From the NCBI GenBank assembly GCA_017962285.1, contig JAGCVR010000185.1:1-5961 (forward strand): a stretch of 5,961 bases of DNA, given 5' to 3'. This DNA is from Muribaculaceae bacterium (lineage in GTDB: Bacteria > Bacteroidota > Bacteroidia > Bacteroidales > Muribaculaceae). Below, piece by piece: positions 1 to 5,593 of this stretch. Within the stretch, counting starts at the first letter, position 1, and the number at the start of each line of letters is the position of its first letter. The notes beneath the pieces are model-generated. The model did not search any database. It saw only the letters and a program-made list of their open reading frames with translations, and was not told the origin of the DNA. The translations under genes were made by a program, and so were the position numbers.

Positions 1-28
1 CATGCCATTTAAGACCGATAACAATTAA
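1..28 (+). CDS. rplE: Ribosomal protein L5 (uL5), C-terminal end only
   Basis: Only the last codons are inside the window. Reading from base 2 gives MPFKTDNN followed by TAA at 26-28. L5 proteins usually end shortly after a G-[ML]-P-F motif, and rplE normally lies directly before rpsN in the spc operon, so both the peptide and the position fit. L5 binds 5S rRNA in the central protuberance of the large subunit. The call rests on eight residues plus gene order, so it is inference supported by context. The gap to rpsN is 17 bases. Confidence 0.72.
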
Positions 29-45
29 AACAGGAGAAAGAGAAT

Positions 46-315
46 ATGGCAAAAGAATCAATGAAAGCCCGTGAGGTGAAGAGAGCCCGTCTGGTTGCCA
101 AGTATGCTGCAAAGCGTGCCGAACTGAAGAAGGCTGGTGACTATGAGGCACTTCAGGCTCTTCCACACAACGCATCGCCTGTGAGGCTGCACAATCGTTG
201 CAAGATGAGCGGCCGTCCCAAGGGATATATGCGTCAGTTCGGTATTTCCCGTATCGATTTCCGCGAGATGGCTTCTCAAGGTCTGATTCCGGGAGTGAAG
301 AAAGCGAGCTGGTAA
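46..315 (+). CDS. rpsN: Small-subunit ribosomal protein S14 (uS14), zinc-free short form
   Basis: An 89-residue S14, which binds the 3' major domain of 16S rRNA in the head of the small subunit. The N-terminus [16 protein letters not shown] matches the long-form S14 start (E. coli begins [13 protein letters not shown]). The C-terminal half carries the family signature [20 protein letters not shown] (residues 50-69) and ends [11 protein letters not shown]. It has one cysteine (residue 52) and no CxxC pairs, so it is the zinc-independent type. It is about 12 residues shorter than E. coli S14 in the middle, as I recall for Bacteroides. The start ATG follows AGGAG (32-36) with nine bases between, a plausible Shine-Dalgarno site. 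Next is a 123-base gap before rpsH, the longest in this cluster. Confidence 0.97.
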   Translation: MAKESMKAREVKRARLVAKYAAKRAELKKAGDYEALQALPHNASPVRLHNRCKMSGRPKGYMRQFGISRIDFREMASQGLIPGVKKASW

Positions 316-438
316 GAAACCTTACGAAAAGAAAAACAGAGATTAAAAACGGAAGTATTAAATATTGTTTGGACGCATAGATGCAGAGAAGAAATCTGAG
401 GATATAAACGTCTGAATCAATTTAAACAAAGTGAAATA
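316..438 (+). other. Long rpsN-rpsH intergenic spacer
   Basis: This 123-base A-rich spacer breaks a run of genes otherwise separated by 7-18 bases. I see no credible small gene in it: the reading frame through 198-380 is an out-of-frame shadow of rpsN that runs on into the spacer. It begins with a weak 5-bp hairpin that overlaps the rpsN stop (GTAAG 312-316 with CTTAC 321-325, loop AAAC). Its second half can fold as described in the 367-417 entry. No Shine-Dalgarno site precedes rpsH, and no good TAnnTTTG promoter box is present. There is no U-tract terminator. Confidence 0.8.
367..417 (+). promoter_or_regulatory. Possible RNA stem-loop upstream of rpsH
   Basis: Bases 367-375 (GTTTGGACG) can pair with 409-417 (CGTCTGAAT) as nine continuous pairs, three of them G-U wobbles. 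Inside, CAGA (384-387) can pair with TCTG (395-398) around a seven-base loop, leaving a large internal loop on both sides. The fold ends 21 bases before the rpsH start. S8, the product of rpsH, is the known translational repressor of the E. coli spc operon, where its target lies near the rplX-rplE junction. A leader element here is therefore conceivable, but it is inference: the fold was found by eye and could be chance in an A-rich spacer. Confidence 0.22.
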
Positions 439-834
439 ATGACTGATCCAATTGCAGATTATTTAACAAGATTGAGGAATGCGATCAAGGCCGGACACCG
501 CGTCGTTGAAATCCCTTCTTCGAAATTGAAAAAAGAGATCACAAAGATTCTCTTTGAGCAGGGTTACATTCTTAATTACAAGTTTGTGGACGGAAATCCA
601 TGCGGCATGATTAAGATAGCTCTCAAGTATGATAGCGTTGACAACGTGAGCGCTATTAAGTGTCTTACCCGCGTGTCTCGTCCAGGCTTGCGCCAGTATG
701 CAGGCTACAAGGACATGCCGCGCGTGCTTAACGGACTGGGAATTGCCATTCTGTCCACATCGAAAGGCGTTATGACCAACAAGGCAGCCGAGGCGATGAA
801 GATAGGTGGTGAAGTATTGTGTTACGTTTATTAA
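439..834 (+). CDS. rpsH: Small-subunit ribosomal protein S8 (uS8)
   Basis: A 131-residue S8, normal length, full family pattern. It binds the central domain of 16S rRNA early in 30S assembly. The N-terminus has the conserved DPIADYLTRLRNA (residues 3-15). The C-terminal RNA-binding domain has GLGIAILSTSKGVMT (99-113) and GGEVLCYV (123-130), the S8 signatures. In E. coli S8 also represses translation of the spc operon by binding its mRNA; whether that happens here is unknown. The ATG at 439 has no Shine-Dalgarno sequence (upstream bases are CAAAGTGAAATA), which is common in Bacteroidota. The stop TAA is followed directly by TG, giving TAATG, but that ATG is out of frame with rplF, which starts 15 bases after the stop. 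Confidence 0.98.
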   Translation: MTDPIADYLTRLRNAIKAGHRVVEIPSSKLKKEITKILFEQGYILNYKFVDGNPCGMIKIALKYDSVDNVSAIKCLTRVSRPGLRQYAGYKDMPRVLNGLGIAILSTSKGVMTNKAAEAMKIGGEVLCYVY

Positions 835-836
835 TG

Positions 837-842
837 AGGAGG
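837..842 (+). promoter_or_regulatory. Strong Shine-Dalgarno site for rplF
   Basis: AGGAGG lies seven bases before the rplF ATG, a perfect match to the canonical site at ideal spacing. This is notable because Bacteroidota ribosomes mostly do not use Shine-Dalgarno pairing, and neighbouring genes rpsH, rpmD, secY, rpmJ and rpsM lack one. Confidence 0.75.
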
Positions 843-849
843 AAAGATT

Positions 850-1407
850 ATGTCAAGAATAGGAAAATTGCCAATCGTGATACCTCAGGGTGTGGACGTA
901 AAGATTGAGGACAACGTGATAACAGTGAAAGGTCCCAAGGGCGAACTCAAGCAGAGTCTGAATCCTGCCATAGGAGTTGCCATTGAGGATGGAGAGATAA
1001 AGGTTACACGTCCCGACGACGAGCGCGAATCGCGTGCTCAGCATGGATTGTATCGTGCGCTTATTCACAACATGGTTGTGGGTGTAAGCACAGGATTCAA
1101 GAAGGAACTTGAGATCGTGGGTGTGGGATACCGTGCCACAAACAAGGGCAAAGACGTTTTGGAACTTGCTCTGGGTTATTCTCACGTGATATATATGAAG
1201 ATGCCGCCTGAAGTTACAGTTGAGGCAAAGACAGAGCGTAACAAGAATCCGCTTATCACCCTTGAGAGCGCCGACAAGCAGCTTCTGGGCCAGATATGCG
1301 CGAAGATTCGTTCATTCCGTAAGCCGGAGCCTTACAAGGGCAAGGGCGTGAAGTTTGTTGGCGAGGTTATTCGCCGTAAATCAGGAAAATCGGCTGCAGC
1401 CAAGTAA
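850..1407 (+). CDS. rplF: Large-subunit ribosomal protein L6 (uL6)
   Basis: A 185-residue L6, close to the usual 177-184. It binds 23S rRNA near the sarcin-ricin loop and the factor-binding region of the 50S subunit. The start MSRIGKLPIVIPQGV is typical. Two repeated L6 domains are visible, roughly residues 11-82 and 90-165. The bacterial signature is PEPYKGKGVKF (159-169) followed by the basic tail EVIRRKSGKSAAAK. The ATG is set by AGGAGG seven bases upstream. The gene ends with tandem stops TAA TAG, and rplR begins 15 bases after the first stop. Nothing appears truncated or out of place. Confidence 0.98.
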   Translation: MSRIGKLPIVIPQGVDVKIEDNVITVKGPKGELKQSLNPAIGVAIEDGEIKVTRPDDERESRAQHGLYRALIHNMVVGVSTGFKKELEIVGVGYRATNKGKDVLELALGYSHVIYMKMPPEVTVEAKTERNKNPLITLESADKQLLGQICAKIRSFRKPEPYKGKGVKFVGEVIRRKSGKSAAAK

Positions 1408-1422
1408 TAGAAAGGAAGAGAT

Positions 1423-1764
1423 ATGGTATCTAAAATTGAAAGACGAAATAAGATTAAGAGGCGCATACGTGGCCGCATAAGCGGTACGGTGGAGCGTCCC
1501 CGTTTGTGCGTATTCCGCAGTAATAAGCAGATTTATGCCCAGCTTATCGACGATGTAGCAGGACACACACTTGTGGCAGCATCGAGCAGAGGTATTACTG
1601 GAGGAACGAAGAGTGAAATTGCCGCTAAAGTTGGCGAGCTTGTTGCTAAGAAAGCTATTGAAGCCGGAATTGAGACTGTTGTGTTCGACCGTAACGGATT
1701 CCTGTTCCATGGCAGAGTTAAGTCGTTGGCAGATGGTGCTCGTAAGGGCGGTCTTAAATTTTAA
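1423..1764 (+). CDS. rplR: Large-subunit ribosomal protein L18 (uL18)
   Basis: A 113-residue L18, which binds 5S rRNA with L5 in the central protuberance. The basic N-terminus [19 protein letters not shown] (residues 4-22) is the 5S rRNA-binding tail. The family core follows: [20 protein letters not shown] (24-43), then [20 protein letters not shown] (86-105), ending ARKGGLKF. Length and motifs match bacterial L18. AAGGAAG (1412-1418) lies just upstream of the ATG and is a reasonable Shine-Dalgarno site. The stop is seven bases before the rpsE start, so translation of the two genes is probably coupled. Confidence 0.98.
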   Translation: MVSKIERRNKIKRRIRGRISGTVERPRLCVFRSNKQIYAQLIDDVAGHTLVAASSRGITGGTKSEIAAKVGELVAKKAIEAGIETVVFDRNGFLFHGRVKSLADGARKGGLKF

Positions 1765-1771
1765 TTGAGAT

Positions 1772-2290
1772 ATGGTTAAGAAGAATAACAGAGTAAAGAC
1801 CACGGGCGATATTGAATTGCAGGATCGCCTGGTAGCAATAAACCGCACCACAAAGGTGACCAAGGGAGGTCGCACGTTTACGTTTGCAGCCATAGTGGTT
1901 GTTGGTGACGGAAACGGCATCATCGGTTATGGCCTGGGAAAGGCAAATGAAGTGACAACGGCAATTCAGAAGGGTACCGACAGTGCAAAGAAGAACCTGA
2001 TAAGAGTTCCCGTGCACAATGGTACAATTCCTCACGAGCAAGAAGCCAAGTACGGCGGTTCTCGCGTTTACCTCAAGCCCGCCACTGCCGGTACGGGAGT
2101 GAAGGCCGGAGGTGCCATGCGTGCCGTTCTTGAGAGCGTTGGTATCACCGACGTGATTTGTAAGTCGAAAGGTTCGTCGAACCCTCACAATCTTGTGAAG
2201 GCCACGATTGCCGCATTGGATGAGATGCGCGACCCCAAGACTATAGCCCACTATCGTGGAATCAGTGTTGAAAAAGTGTTTAAGGGATAA
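1772..2290 (+). CDS. rpsE: Small-subunit ribosomal protein S5 (uS5)
   Basis: A 172-residue S5. It sits on the solvent side of the 30S subunit near the mRNA entry channel and contributes to decoding accuracy; spectinomycin resistance maps to S5 in other bacteria. The N-terminal double-stranded-RNA-binding domain is at about residues 15-80, with [19 protein letters not shown] (29-47) and [10 protein letters not shown] (52-61). The C-terminal domain carries [19 protein letters not shown] (107-125) and [14 protein letters not shown] (132-145). The ATG has only a weak GAGA just upstream, so coupling to rplR seven bases earlier is likely. It is complete and ordinary. Confidence 0.98.
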   Translation: MVKKNNRVKTTGDIELQDRLVAINRTTKVTKGGRTFTFAAIVVVGDGNGIIGYGLGKANEVTTAIQKGTDSAKKNLIRVPVHNGTIPHEQEAKYGGSRVYLKPATAGTGVKAGGAMRAVLESVGITDVICKSKGSSNPHNLVKATIAALDEMRDPKTIAHYRGISVEKVFKG

Positions 2291-2308
2291 TTAAATGTGA
2301 CTTTTACT

Positions 2309-2488
2309 ATGGCTAAGATAATTATTAAACAGGTTAAGAGCCGCATAAATCGTCCGGCTAAACAGAAAAAGACTTTGGATGCACTTGGTCTGAGAAAATT
2401 GAATCAGGAGGTAGAGCATGAAGCAAGTGCTCAAATCCTTGGAATGGTTAACGCAGTCCGCCACCTTGTTGAGGTGCGCGAGGCATAA
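2309..2488 (+). CDS. rpmD: Large-subunit ribosomal protein L30 (uL30)
   Basis: A 59-residue L30, a small 50S protein that contacts 23S rRNA. The start chosen is ATG at 2309, giving MAKIIIKQVKSRINRP, which aligns with the usual L30 beginning. An in-frame GTG at 2297 would add only four residues (MTFT) and is not supported by homology. The core TLDALGLRKLNQEVEHEAS (residues 22-40) and the ending ILGMVNAVRHLVEV (43-56) are the family pattern. There is no Shine-Dalgarno site upstream. The stop TAA overlaps an ATG (TAATG at 2486-2490) that is in frame with rplO. Confidence 0.96.
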   Translation: MAKIIIKQVKSRINRPAKQKKTLDALGLRKLNQEVEHEASAQILGMVNAVRHLVEVREA

Positions 2489-2490
2489 TG

Positions 2491-2500
2491 AAGGAAGGAG
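2491..2500 (+). promoter_or_regulatory. Shine-Dalgarno site that decides the rplO start
   Basis: AAGGAAGGAG ends five bases before the ATG at 2506. It lies inside the six-codon extension that would result from starting at the in-frame ATG at 2488, which argues for 2506 as the true start. Confidence 0.72.
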
Positions 2501-2505
2501 ATAAT

Positions 2506-2952
2506 ATGGAATTAAGTAATTTGCAACCTGCAGTTGGTTCTAACAAGAAGAAACGTCGCATTGGCCGTGGCCCGGGTTCAGGCAAGGGCGGAACGTCCAC
2601 ACGCGGACACAAGGGAGCTAAGTCTCGTTCTGGATATAGCAAGAAAGTTGGTTTCGAAGGTGGCCAGATGCCGTTGCAGCGCCGTCTTCCAAAGGGTGGA
2701 TTCAAGAATTTCAACCGCGTGGAATACAAGGCCATCAACGTGTCTCTGCTTGAGGAACTTGCTAATAACAAAGGTCTTGAGGCAATCACAGTGCAGGATT
2801 TGATTTCTGCAGGATTTCTGCACAAGCGTCAGCTCGTGAAGGTGCTTGGAAACGGTGCATTGAGCAGGAAGCTCGATGTTGAGGCACACGCCTTCTCGAA
2901 GAAAGCAGAGGAAATCATTACTCAAGCCGGAGGTTCAATTAAAAAACTTTAA
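2506..2952 (+). CDS. rplO: Large-subunit ribosomal protein L15 (uL15)
   Basis: A 148-residue L15, a late-assembly 50S protein with a long glycine- and arginine-rich N-terminal extension that threads into 23S rRNA. The start at ATG 2506 gives MELSNLQPAVGSNKKKRRIG, the normal L15 beginning. An in-frame ATG at 2488 would add MKEGDN but places the Shine-Dalgarno site inside the gene. Signature segments are IGRGPGSGKGGTSTRGHKGA (residues 19-38) and FEGGQMPLQRRLPKGGFKN (50-68). The C-terminal globular part includes VKVLGNGALSRKLDVEAHAFS (about 111-131). The stop is eight bases before secY, as in other spc operons where L15 and SecY are linked. Confidence 0.97.
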   Translation: MELSNLQPAVGSNKKKRRIGRGPGSGKGGTSTRGHKGAKSRSGYSKKVGFEGGQMPLQRRLPKGGFKNFNRVEYKAINVSLLEELANNKGLEAITVQDLISAGFLHKRQLVKVLGNGALSRKLDVEAHAFSKKAEEIITQAGGSIKKL

Positions 2953-2960
2953 TTACCGCG

Positions 2961-4292
2961 ATGAGATTGATAGAGACAATAAAGAATATTTGGAAGATTG
3001 ATGACCTGCGTCGTCGCCTCACCATCACATTCCTGTTCATCCTTATTTACAGGTTTGGATGTCATGTGGTGCTGCCGGGAATTAACCCTGCCGACCTCGA
3101 CGCGTTGCGTCGGTTCACCGACAGTGGTCTGATTCAGCTCCTCGACATGTTCTCGGGAGGTGCATTCTCGCAGGCATCAATATTTGCGTTGGGAATTATG
3201 CCATACATCACCGCTTCGATTGTGATTCAGCTGCTGGGCATGATATTGCCTCAGTTCCAGAAGATGCAGCGCGAGGGTGAGAGTGGCCGTATGAAACTGA
3301 ACCAGTACACCCGCTACCTCACGGTGCTGATTCTGCTTGTGCAGGCTCCCGCCTATCTGGTTAACCTTCGTTATCAGGTGGCAGCCGCCGGCGGTGCAAC
3401 GAATTTCGGTGTGTGGAACATGTTCTTCCTGACAATAGTCCTTACAGCCGGTGCCATGTTTATCATGTGGCTCGGTGAAAAGATAACCGACAAGGGAATC
3501 GGCAATGGTATTTCAATCATCATCATGGTTGGTATCATGGCCCGTCTCCCGGGAGCTCTCATGCAGGAATTCACCTCACGTCTTTCGACGGCCCAGGGTG
3601 GTCTTGTGATGTTCCTGATAGAAATCATCCTGTTGTTTGCCGTTACGGCAGGCGCAGTTCTTCTGGTTCAGGGAACACGCAAAGTGCCCGTGCAGTATGC
3701 CAAGCGTATTGTAGGTAACCGTCAGTACGGAGGTGCCCGTCAGTACATACCTCTGAAGGTGAATGCAGCCAATGTGATGCCTATCATCTTTGCCCAGGCA
3801 TTGATGTTCATCCCCATCACACTTGCAGGATTCCGTGCGAACCAGGATGGTTTCGTGGGAACCATGGCACGCACTTTCAGCGACATGAACGGATTCTGGT
3901 ACAATGCCGTTTATTTCCTGATGATTCTTGCGTTCACGTATTTCTACACAGCTATCACAGTCCGTCCGAACGACATGGCGGAGCAGATGAAGAAGAACAG
4001 CGGTTTCATCCCCGGAATCAAGCCGGGCAAGAAGACTGCCGTGTATTTGGATTCCATCATGTCGCGCATCACGCTGCCAGGTTCCATTTTCCTGGGCATC
4101 GTGGCTATTCTGCCGGCATTTGCCCGCTACTTCGGCGTGAATCAGAGTTTTGCCCAGTTCTTTGGCGGCACATCGTTGCTGATTATCGTGGGTGTTGTAC
4201 TCGACACCTTGCAGCAGATTGAGGCCAAGCTCATGGAGCACCACTACGATTCGCTCATGAAAGGCGGCAAAGTGAAAGGCCGCAGCATGTAA
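2961..4292 (+). CDS. secY: Preprotein translocase channel subunit SecY
   Basis: A 443-residue inner-membrane protein that forms the protein-conducting channel with SecE and SecG; SecA drives secreted proteins through it and SRP delivers membrane proteins to it. About ten membrane segments can be traced: roughly 18-38, 72-96, 116-136, 152-172, 182-200, 214-236, 266-290, 312-334, 370-388 and 399-417. The plug region and second helix show the signature MFSGGAFSQASIFALGIMPY (63-82). Other family marks are REGESGRMKLNQYTRYL (104-120), GIGNGISIIIM (179-189), KVPVQYAKRIVGNRQYGG (241-258), and the cytosolic loop RPNDMAEQMKKNSGFIPGI (335-353), which contributes to ribosome and SecA contact in the family. 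Length is typical. No Shine-Dalgarno site precedes the ATG, so coupling to rplO is likely. Confidence 0.98.
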   Translation: MRLIETIKNIWKIDDLRRRLTITFLFILIYRFGCHVVLPGINPADLDALRRFTDSGLIQLLDMFSGGAFSQASIFALGIMPYITASIVIQLLGMILPQFQKMQREGESGRMKLNQYTRYLTVLILLVQAPAYLVNLRYQVAAAGGATNFGVWNMFFLTIVLTAGAMFIMWLGEKITDKGIGNGISIIIMVGIMARLPGALMQEFTSRLSTAQGGLVMFLIEIILLFAVTAGAVLLVQGTRKVPVQYAKRIVGNRQYGGARQYIPLKVNAANVMPIIFAQALMFIPITLAGFRANQDGFVGTMARTFSDMNGFWYNAVYFLMILAFTYFYTAITVRPNDMAEQMKKNSGFIPGIKPGKKTAVYLDSIMSRITLPGSIFLGIVAILPAFARYFGVNQSFAQFFGGTSLLIIVGVVLDTLQQIEAKLMEHHYDSLMKGGKVKGRSM

Positions 4293-4328
4293 TGTGGTAA
4301 GTGAGATTATTACTAACGCTAAACACGA

Positions 4329-4341
4329 GTTTGTAACAAAC
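4329..4341 (+). repeat. Short perfect palindrome between secY and map
   Basis: GTTTGT-A-ACAAAC is a perfect inverted repeat with a one-base centre. It lies in the 71-base secY-map gap, ending 22 bases before the map start. In RNA it would form a five-pair hairpin with a three-base loop, too weak for a terminator and with no U-tract. It could be an operator-like site, but its function is unknown and chance is possible. The rest of the gap (4293-4363) shows no gene and no clear promoter box. Confidence 0.4.
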
Positions 4342-4363
4342 AGAATCAACAGATAACCGAAGG

Positions 4364-5149
4364 ATGATTTATCTTAAGACAGATGAAGAAATAGAGCTTC
4401 TGCGCGATGCCAACCAGGTGGTTGCCCGCACCCTCGCCGAAGTGGCGAAGTTGGTGGCGCCCGGTGTGACCACTCGCAAGCTCGACACCGTTGCTGAGGA
4501 CTACATCCGTTCTCAGGGCTGCGTGCCGGGTTTCAAGGGGCTCTATGGATATCCTTCCACGCTGTGCATCTCTGTGAATGAAACCGTGGTTCACGGAATT
4601 CCCGGCAGCTACGTGCTGCGTGAGGGAGATATCGTGTCGGTTGACTGTGGCGCGGTGAATGCGGCCGGCTTCAACGGCGATTCCACCTACACCTTTATGG
4701 TGGGCGAGGTGGATGAGGACGTGAAACGCCTGCTGCGCACCACCAATGAATCGCTCTACGAAGGAATAAAGCGCGCTGTGCCGGGAAACAGAATCGGCGA
4801 TATCAGCAACGCCATTCAGGAGTACTGCGAGCGTCGCGGCTACTCGGTGGTTCGCGAGCTGACCGGTCACGGAGTGGGGCGCAAGCTTCACGAAGACCCC
4901 GAAGTTCCCAACTATGGCCGCCGCGGAACCGGCGCGATGATAAAGAACGGAATGTGCATCGCCATTGAACCTATGATAAACATGGGCAGCAAGAACGTGG
5001 TGATGGAGGATGGCGGCTGGAATGTGCGCACGCGCGACCGCAAGCCGTCGGCTCATTTCGAGCACTCAATCGCTGTTCACGATGACCGCGCCGACATCCT
5101 GTCGAGCTTCGATTACATAGCCGAAGTGCTCGGCGACCGATTCATTTAA
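4364..5149 (+). CDS. map: Type I methionine aminopeptidase
   Basis: A 261-residue cytosolic metalloenzyme that removes the initiator methionine from new proteins once it is deformylated. All five expected metal ligands are present: D94 (SVDCG), D106 (FNGDST), H169 (TGHGVG), E202 (IEPM) and E233 (HFEHS). H77 (VVHGIP) and H176 (KLHEDP) match the conserved substrate-binding histidines. The length fits the short type I form with no N-terminal extension. One oddity is that the two aspartates are 12 residues apart rather than the 11 of E. coli (D97/D108), because of an extra residue in the turn VNAAGF. AAGG directly abuts the ATG, too close to act as a Shine-Dalgarno site. Placement between secY and infA is usual in many bacteria. 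Confidence 0.97.
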   Translation: MIYLKTDEEIELLRDANQVVARTLAEVAKLVAPGVTTRKLDTVAEDYIRSQGCVPGFKGLYGYPSTLCISVNETVVHGIPGSYVLREGDIVSVDCGAVNAAGFNGDSTYTFMVGEVDEDVKRLLRTTNESLYEGIKRAVPGNRIGDISNAIQEYCERRGYSVVRELTGHGVGRKLHEDPEVPNYGRRGTGAMIKNGMCIAIEPMINMGSKNVVMEDGGWNVRTRDRKPSAHFEHSIAVHDDRADILSSFDYIAEVLGDRFI

Positions 5150-5190
5150 CGGAGAGAAAAAAGAAGAGTTGTTATAAATTTCGAAAACAA

Positions 5191-5196
5191 AAGGAG
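5191..5196 (+). promoter_or_regulatory. Shine-Dalgarno-like site for infA
   Basis: AAGGAG lies 11 bases before the infA ATG, slightly farther than ideal. The 58-base map-infA gap (5150-5207) also contains TAAATTTC at 5175-5182, one base short of the Bacteroides TAnnTTTG box, but with no convincing -33 element. Confidence 0.5.
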
Positions 5197-5207
5197 AATT
5201 AGTAATT

Positions 5208-5426
5208 ATGTCAAAGCAAGCTGCAATAGAGCAAGACGGAACGATAGTGGAGGCATTATCGAATGCGATGTTCCGGGTGGAGCTGGAGAATGGTCATGAG
5301 ATCACGGCTCACATATCGGGCAAGATGCGCATGCATTATATTAAGATTTTACCCGGCGACAAGGTGAAAGTGGAGATGAGTCCCTATGATCTGTCGAAGG
5401 GAAGGATTGCTTTTAGGTACAAATAA
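5208..5426 (+). CDS. infA: Translation initiation factor IF-1
   Basis: A 72-residue IF-1, the standard length. It binds the A site of the 30S subunit and helps IF-2 and IF-3 select the initiator tRNA. It is a single OB-fold S1-like domain. The conserved stretches are [20 protein letters not shown] (residues 6-25), [20 protein letters not shown] (28-47), [20 protein letters not shown] (48-67) and the ending FRYK. The sequence closely resembles the Bacteroides protein as I know it. It sits between map and rpmJ, and its stop is 15 bases before the rpmJ ATG. Confidence 0.98.
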   Translation: MSKQAAIEQDGTIVEALSNAMFRVELENGHEITAHISGKMRMHYIKILPGDKVKVEMSPYDLSKGRIAFRYK

Positions 5427-5441
5427 AAAAATGATGATAAT

Positions 5442-5558
5442 ATGAAAGTAAGAGCATCAATCAAGAAGCGTTCTGCCGACTGCAAGATCGTGCGCAGAAA
5501 AGGACGTTTGTATGTTATAAACAAGAAAAATCCTAAATTTAAGTTACGTCAAGGATAA
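5442..5558 (+). CDS. rpmJ: Large-subunit ribosomal protein L36 (bL36), zinc-free form
   Basis: A 38-residue L36, the exact length of E. coli RpmJ. It reads [20 protein letters not shown] and ends [12 protein letters not shown]; the MKVRAS start, the CKIV-R core and the terminal RQG are the family marks. L36 binds 23S rRNA near the base of the L7/L12 stalk. Only one of the usual zinc ligands (C14) remains, so this is the cysteine-poor type that should not bind zinc. No Shine-Dalgarno site is present. Directly upstream a four-codon frame (ATG ATG ATA ATA TGA, 5431-5445) overlaps the rpmJ start as ATGA, which may be chance. Confidence 0.97.
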   Translation: MKVRASIKKRSADCKIVRRKGRLYVINKKNPKFKLRQG

Positions 5559-5564
5559 TTTTAT

Positions 5565-5572
5565 TAATTTTG
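5565..5572 (+). promoter_or_regulatory. Possible Bacteroides-type -7 promoter box before rpsM
   Basis: TAATTTTG is an exact match to the TAnnTTTG -7 element of Bacteroidota housekeeping promoters. It lies in the 35-base rpmJ-rpsM gap, the point where the spc and alpha operons are split in E. coli. No good TTTG -33 box is found 19-21 bases upstream; only degenerate candidates occur around 5538-5546. Transcription would start about 15 bases before the rpsM ATG, leaving a very short leader. The region is AT-rich, so a chance match is possible. Confidence 0.35.
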
Positions 5573-5593
5573 CAAAAAATTTAGTTTAGATAT

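Noticed and set aside
312..325. GTAAG-AAAC-CTTAC hairpin at the rpsN stop as a terminator
   Set aside because: The stem has only five pairs and no U-tract, and essential genes of the same operon follow.
363..371. TATTGTTTG as a promoter -7 box upstream of rpsH
   Set aside because: The spacing is TAnnnTTTG, one base too long for the TAnnTTTG consensus, and no TTTG lies at the -33 position.
198..380. 60-codon plus-strand frame running from rpsN into the spacer
   Set aside because: Most of it overlaps rpsN out of frame, it has no ribosome-binding site, and the product resembles nothing known.
1381..2251. Two long minus-strand frames opposite rplR and rpsE
   Set aside because: Both are antisense to well-conserved ribosomal-protein genes and have low-complexity Ser/Thr/Cys-rich translations without domain signs.
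3576..4349. 257-codon open frame on the minus strand opposite secY
   Set aside because: It lies antisense to a fully conserved secY. Its translation is rich in His, Cys and Arg with no recognisable domain, as expected for a shadow of a coding strand.
4346..5065. 239-codon open frame on the minus strand opposite map
   Set aside because: Antisense to a complete map gene with all catalytic residues. The length comes from the G/C-rich third positions of map; no family resemblance is seen.
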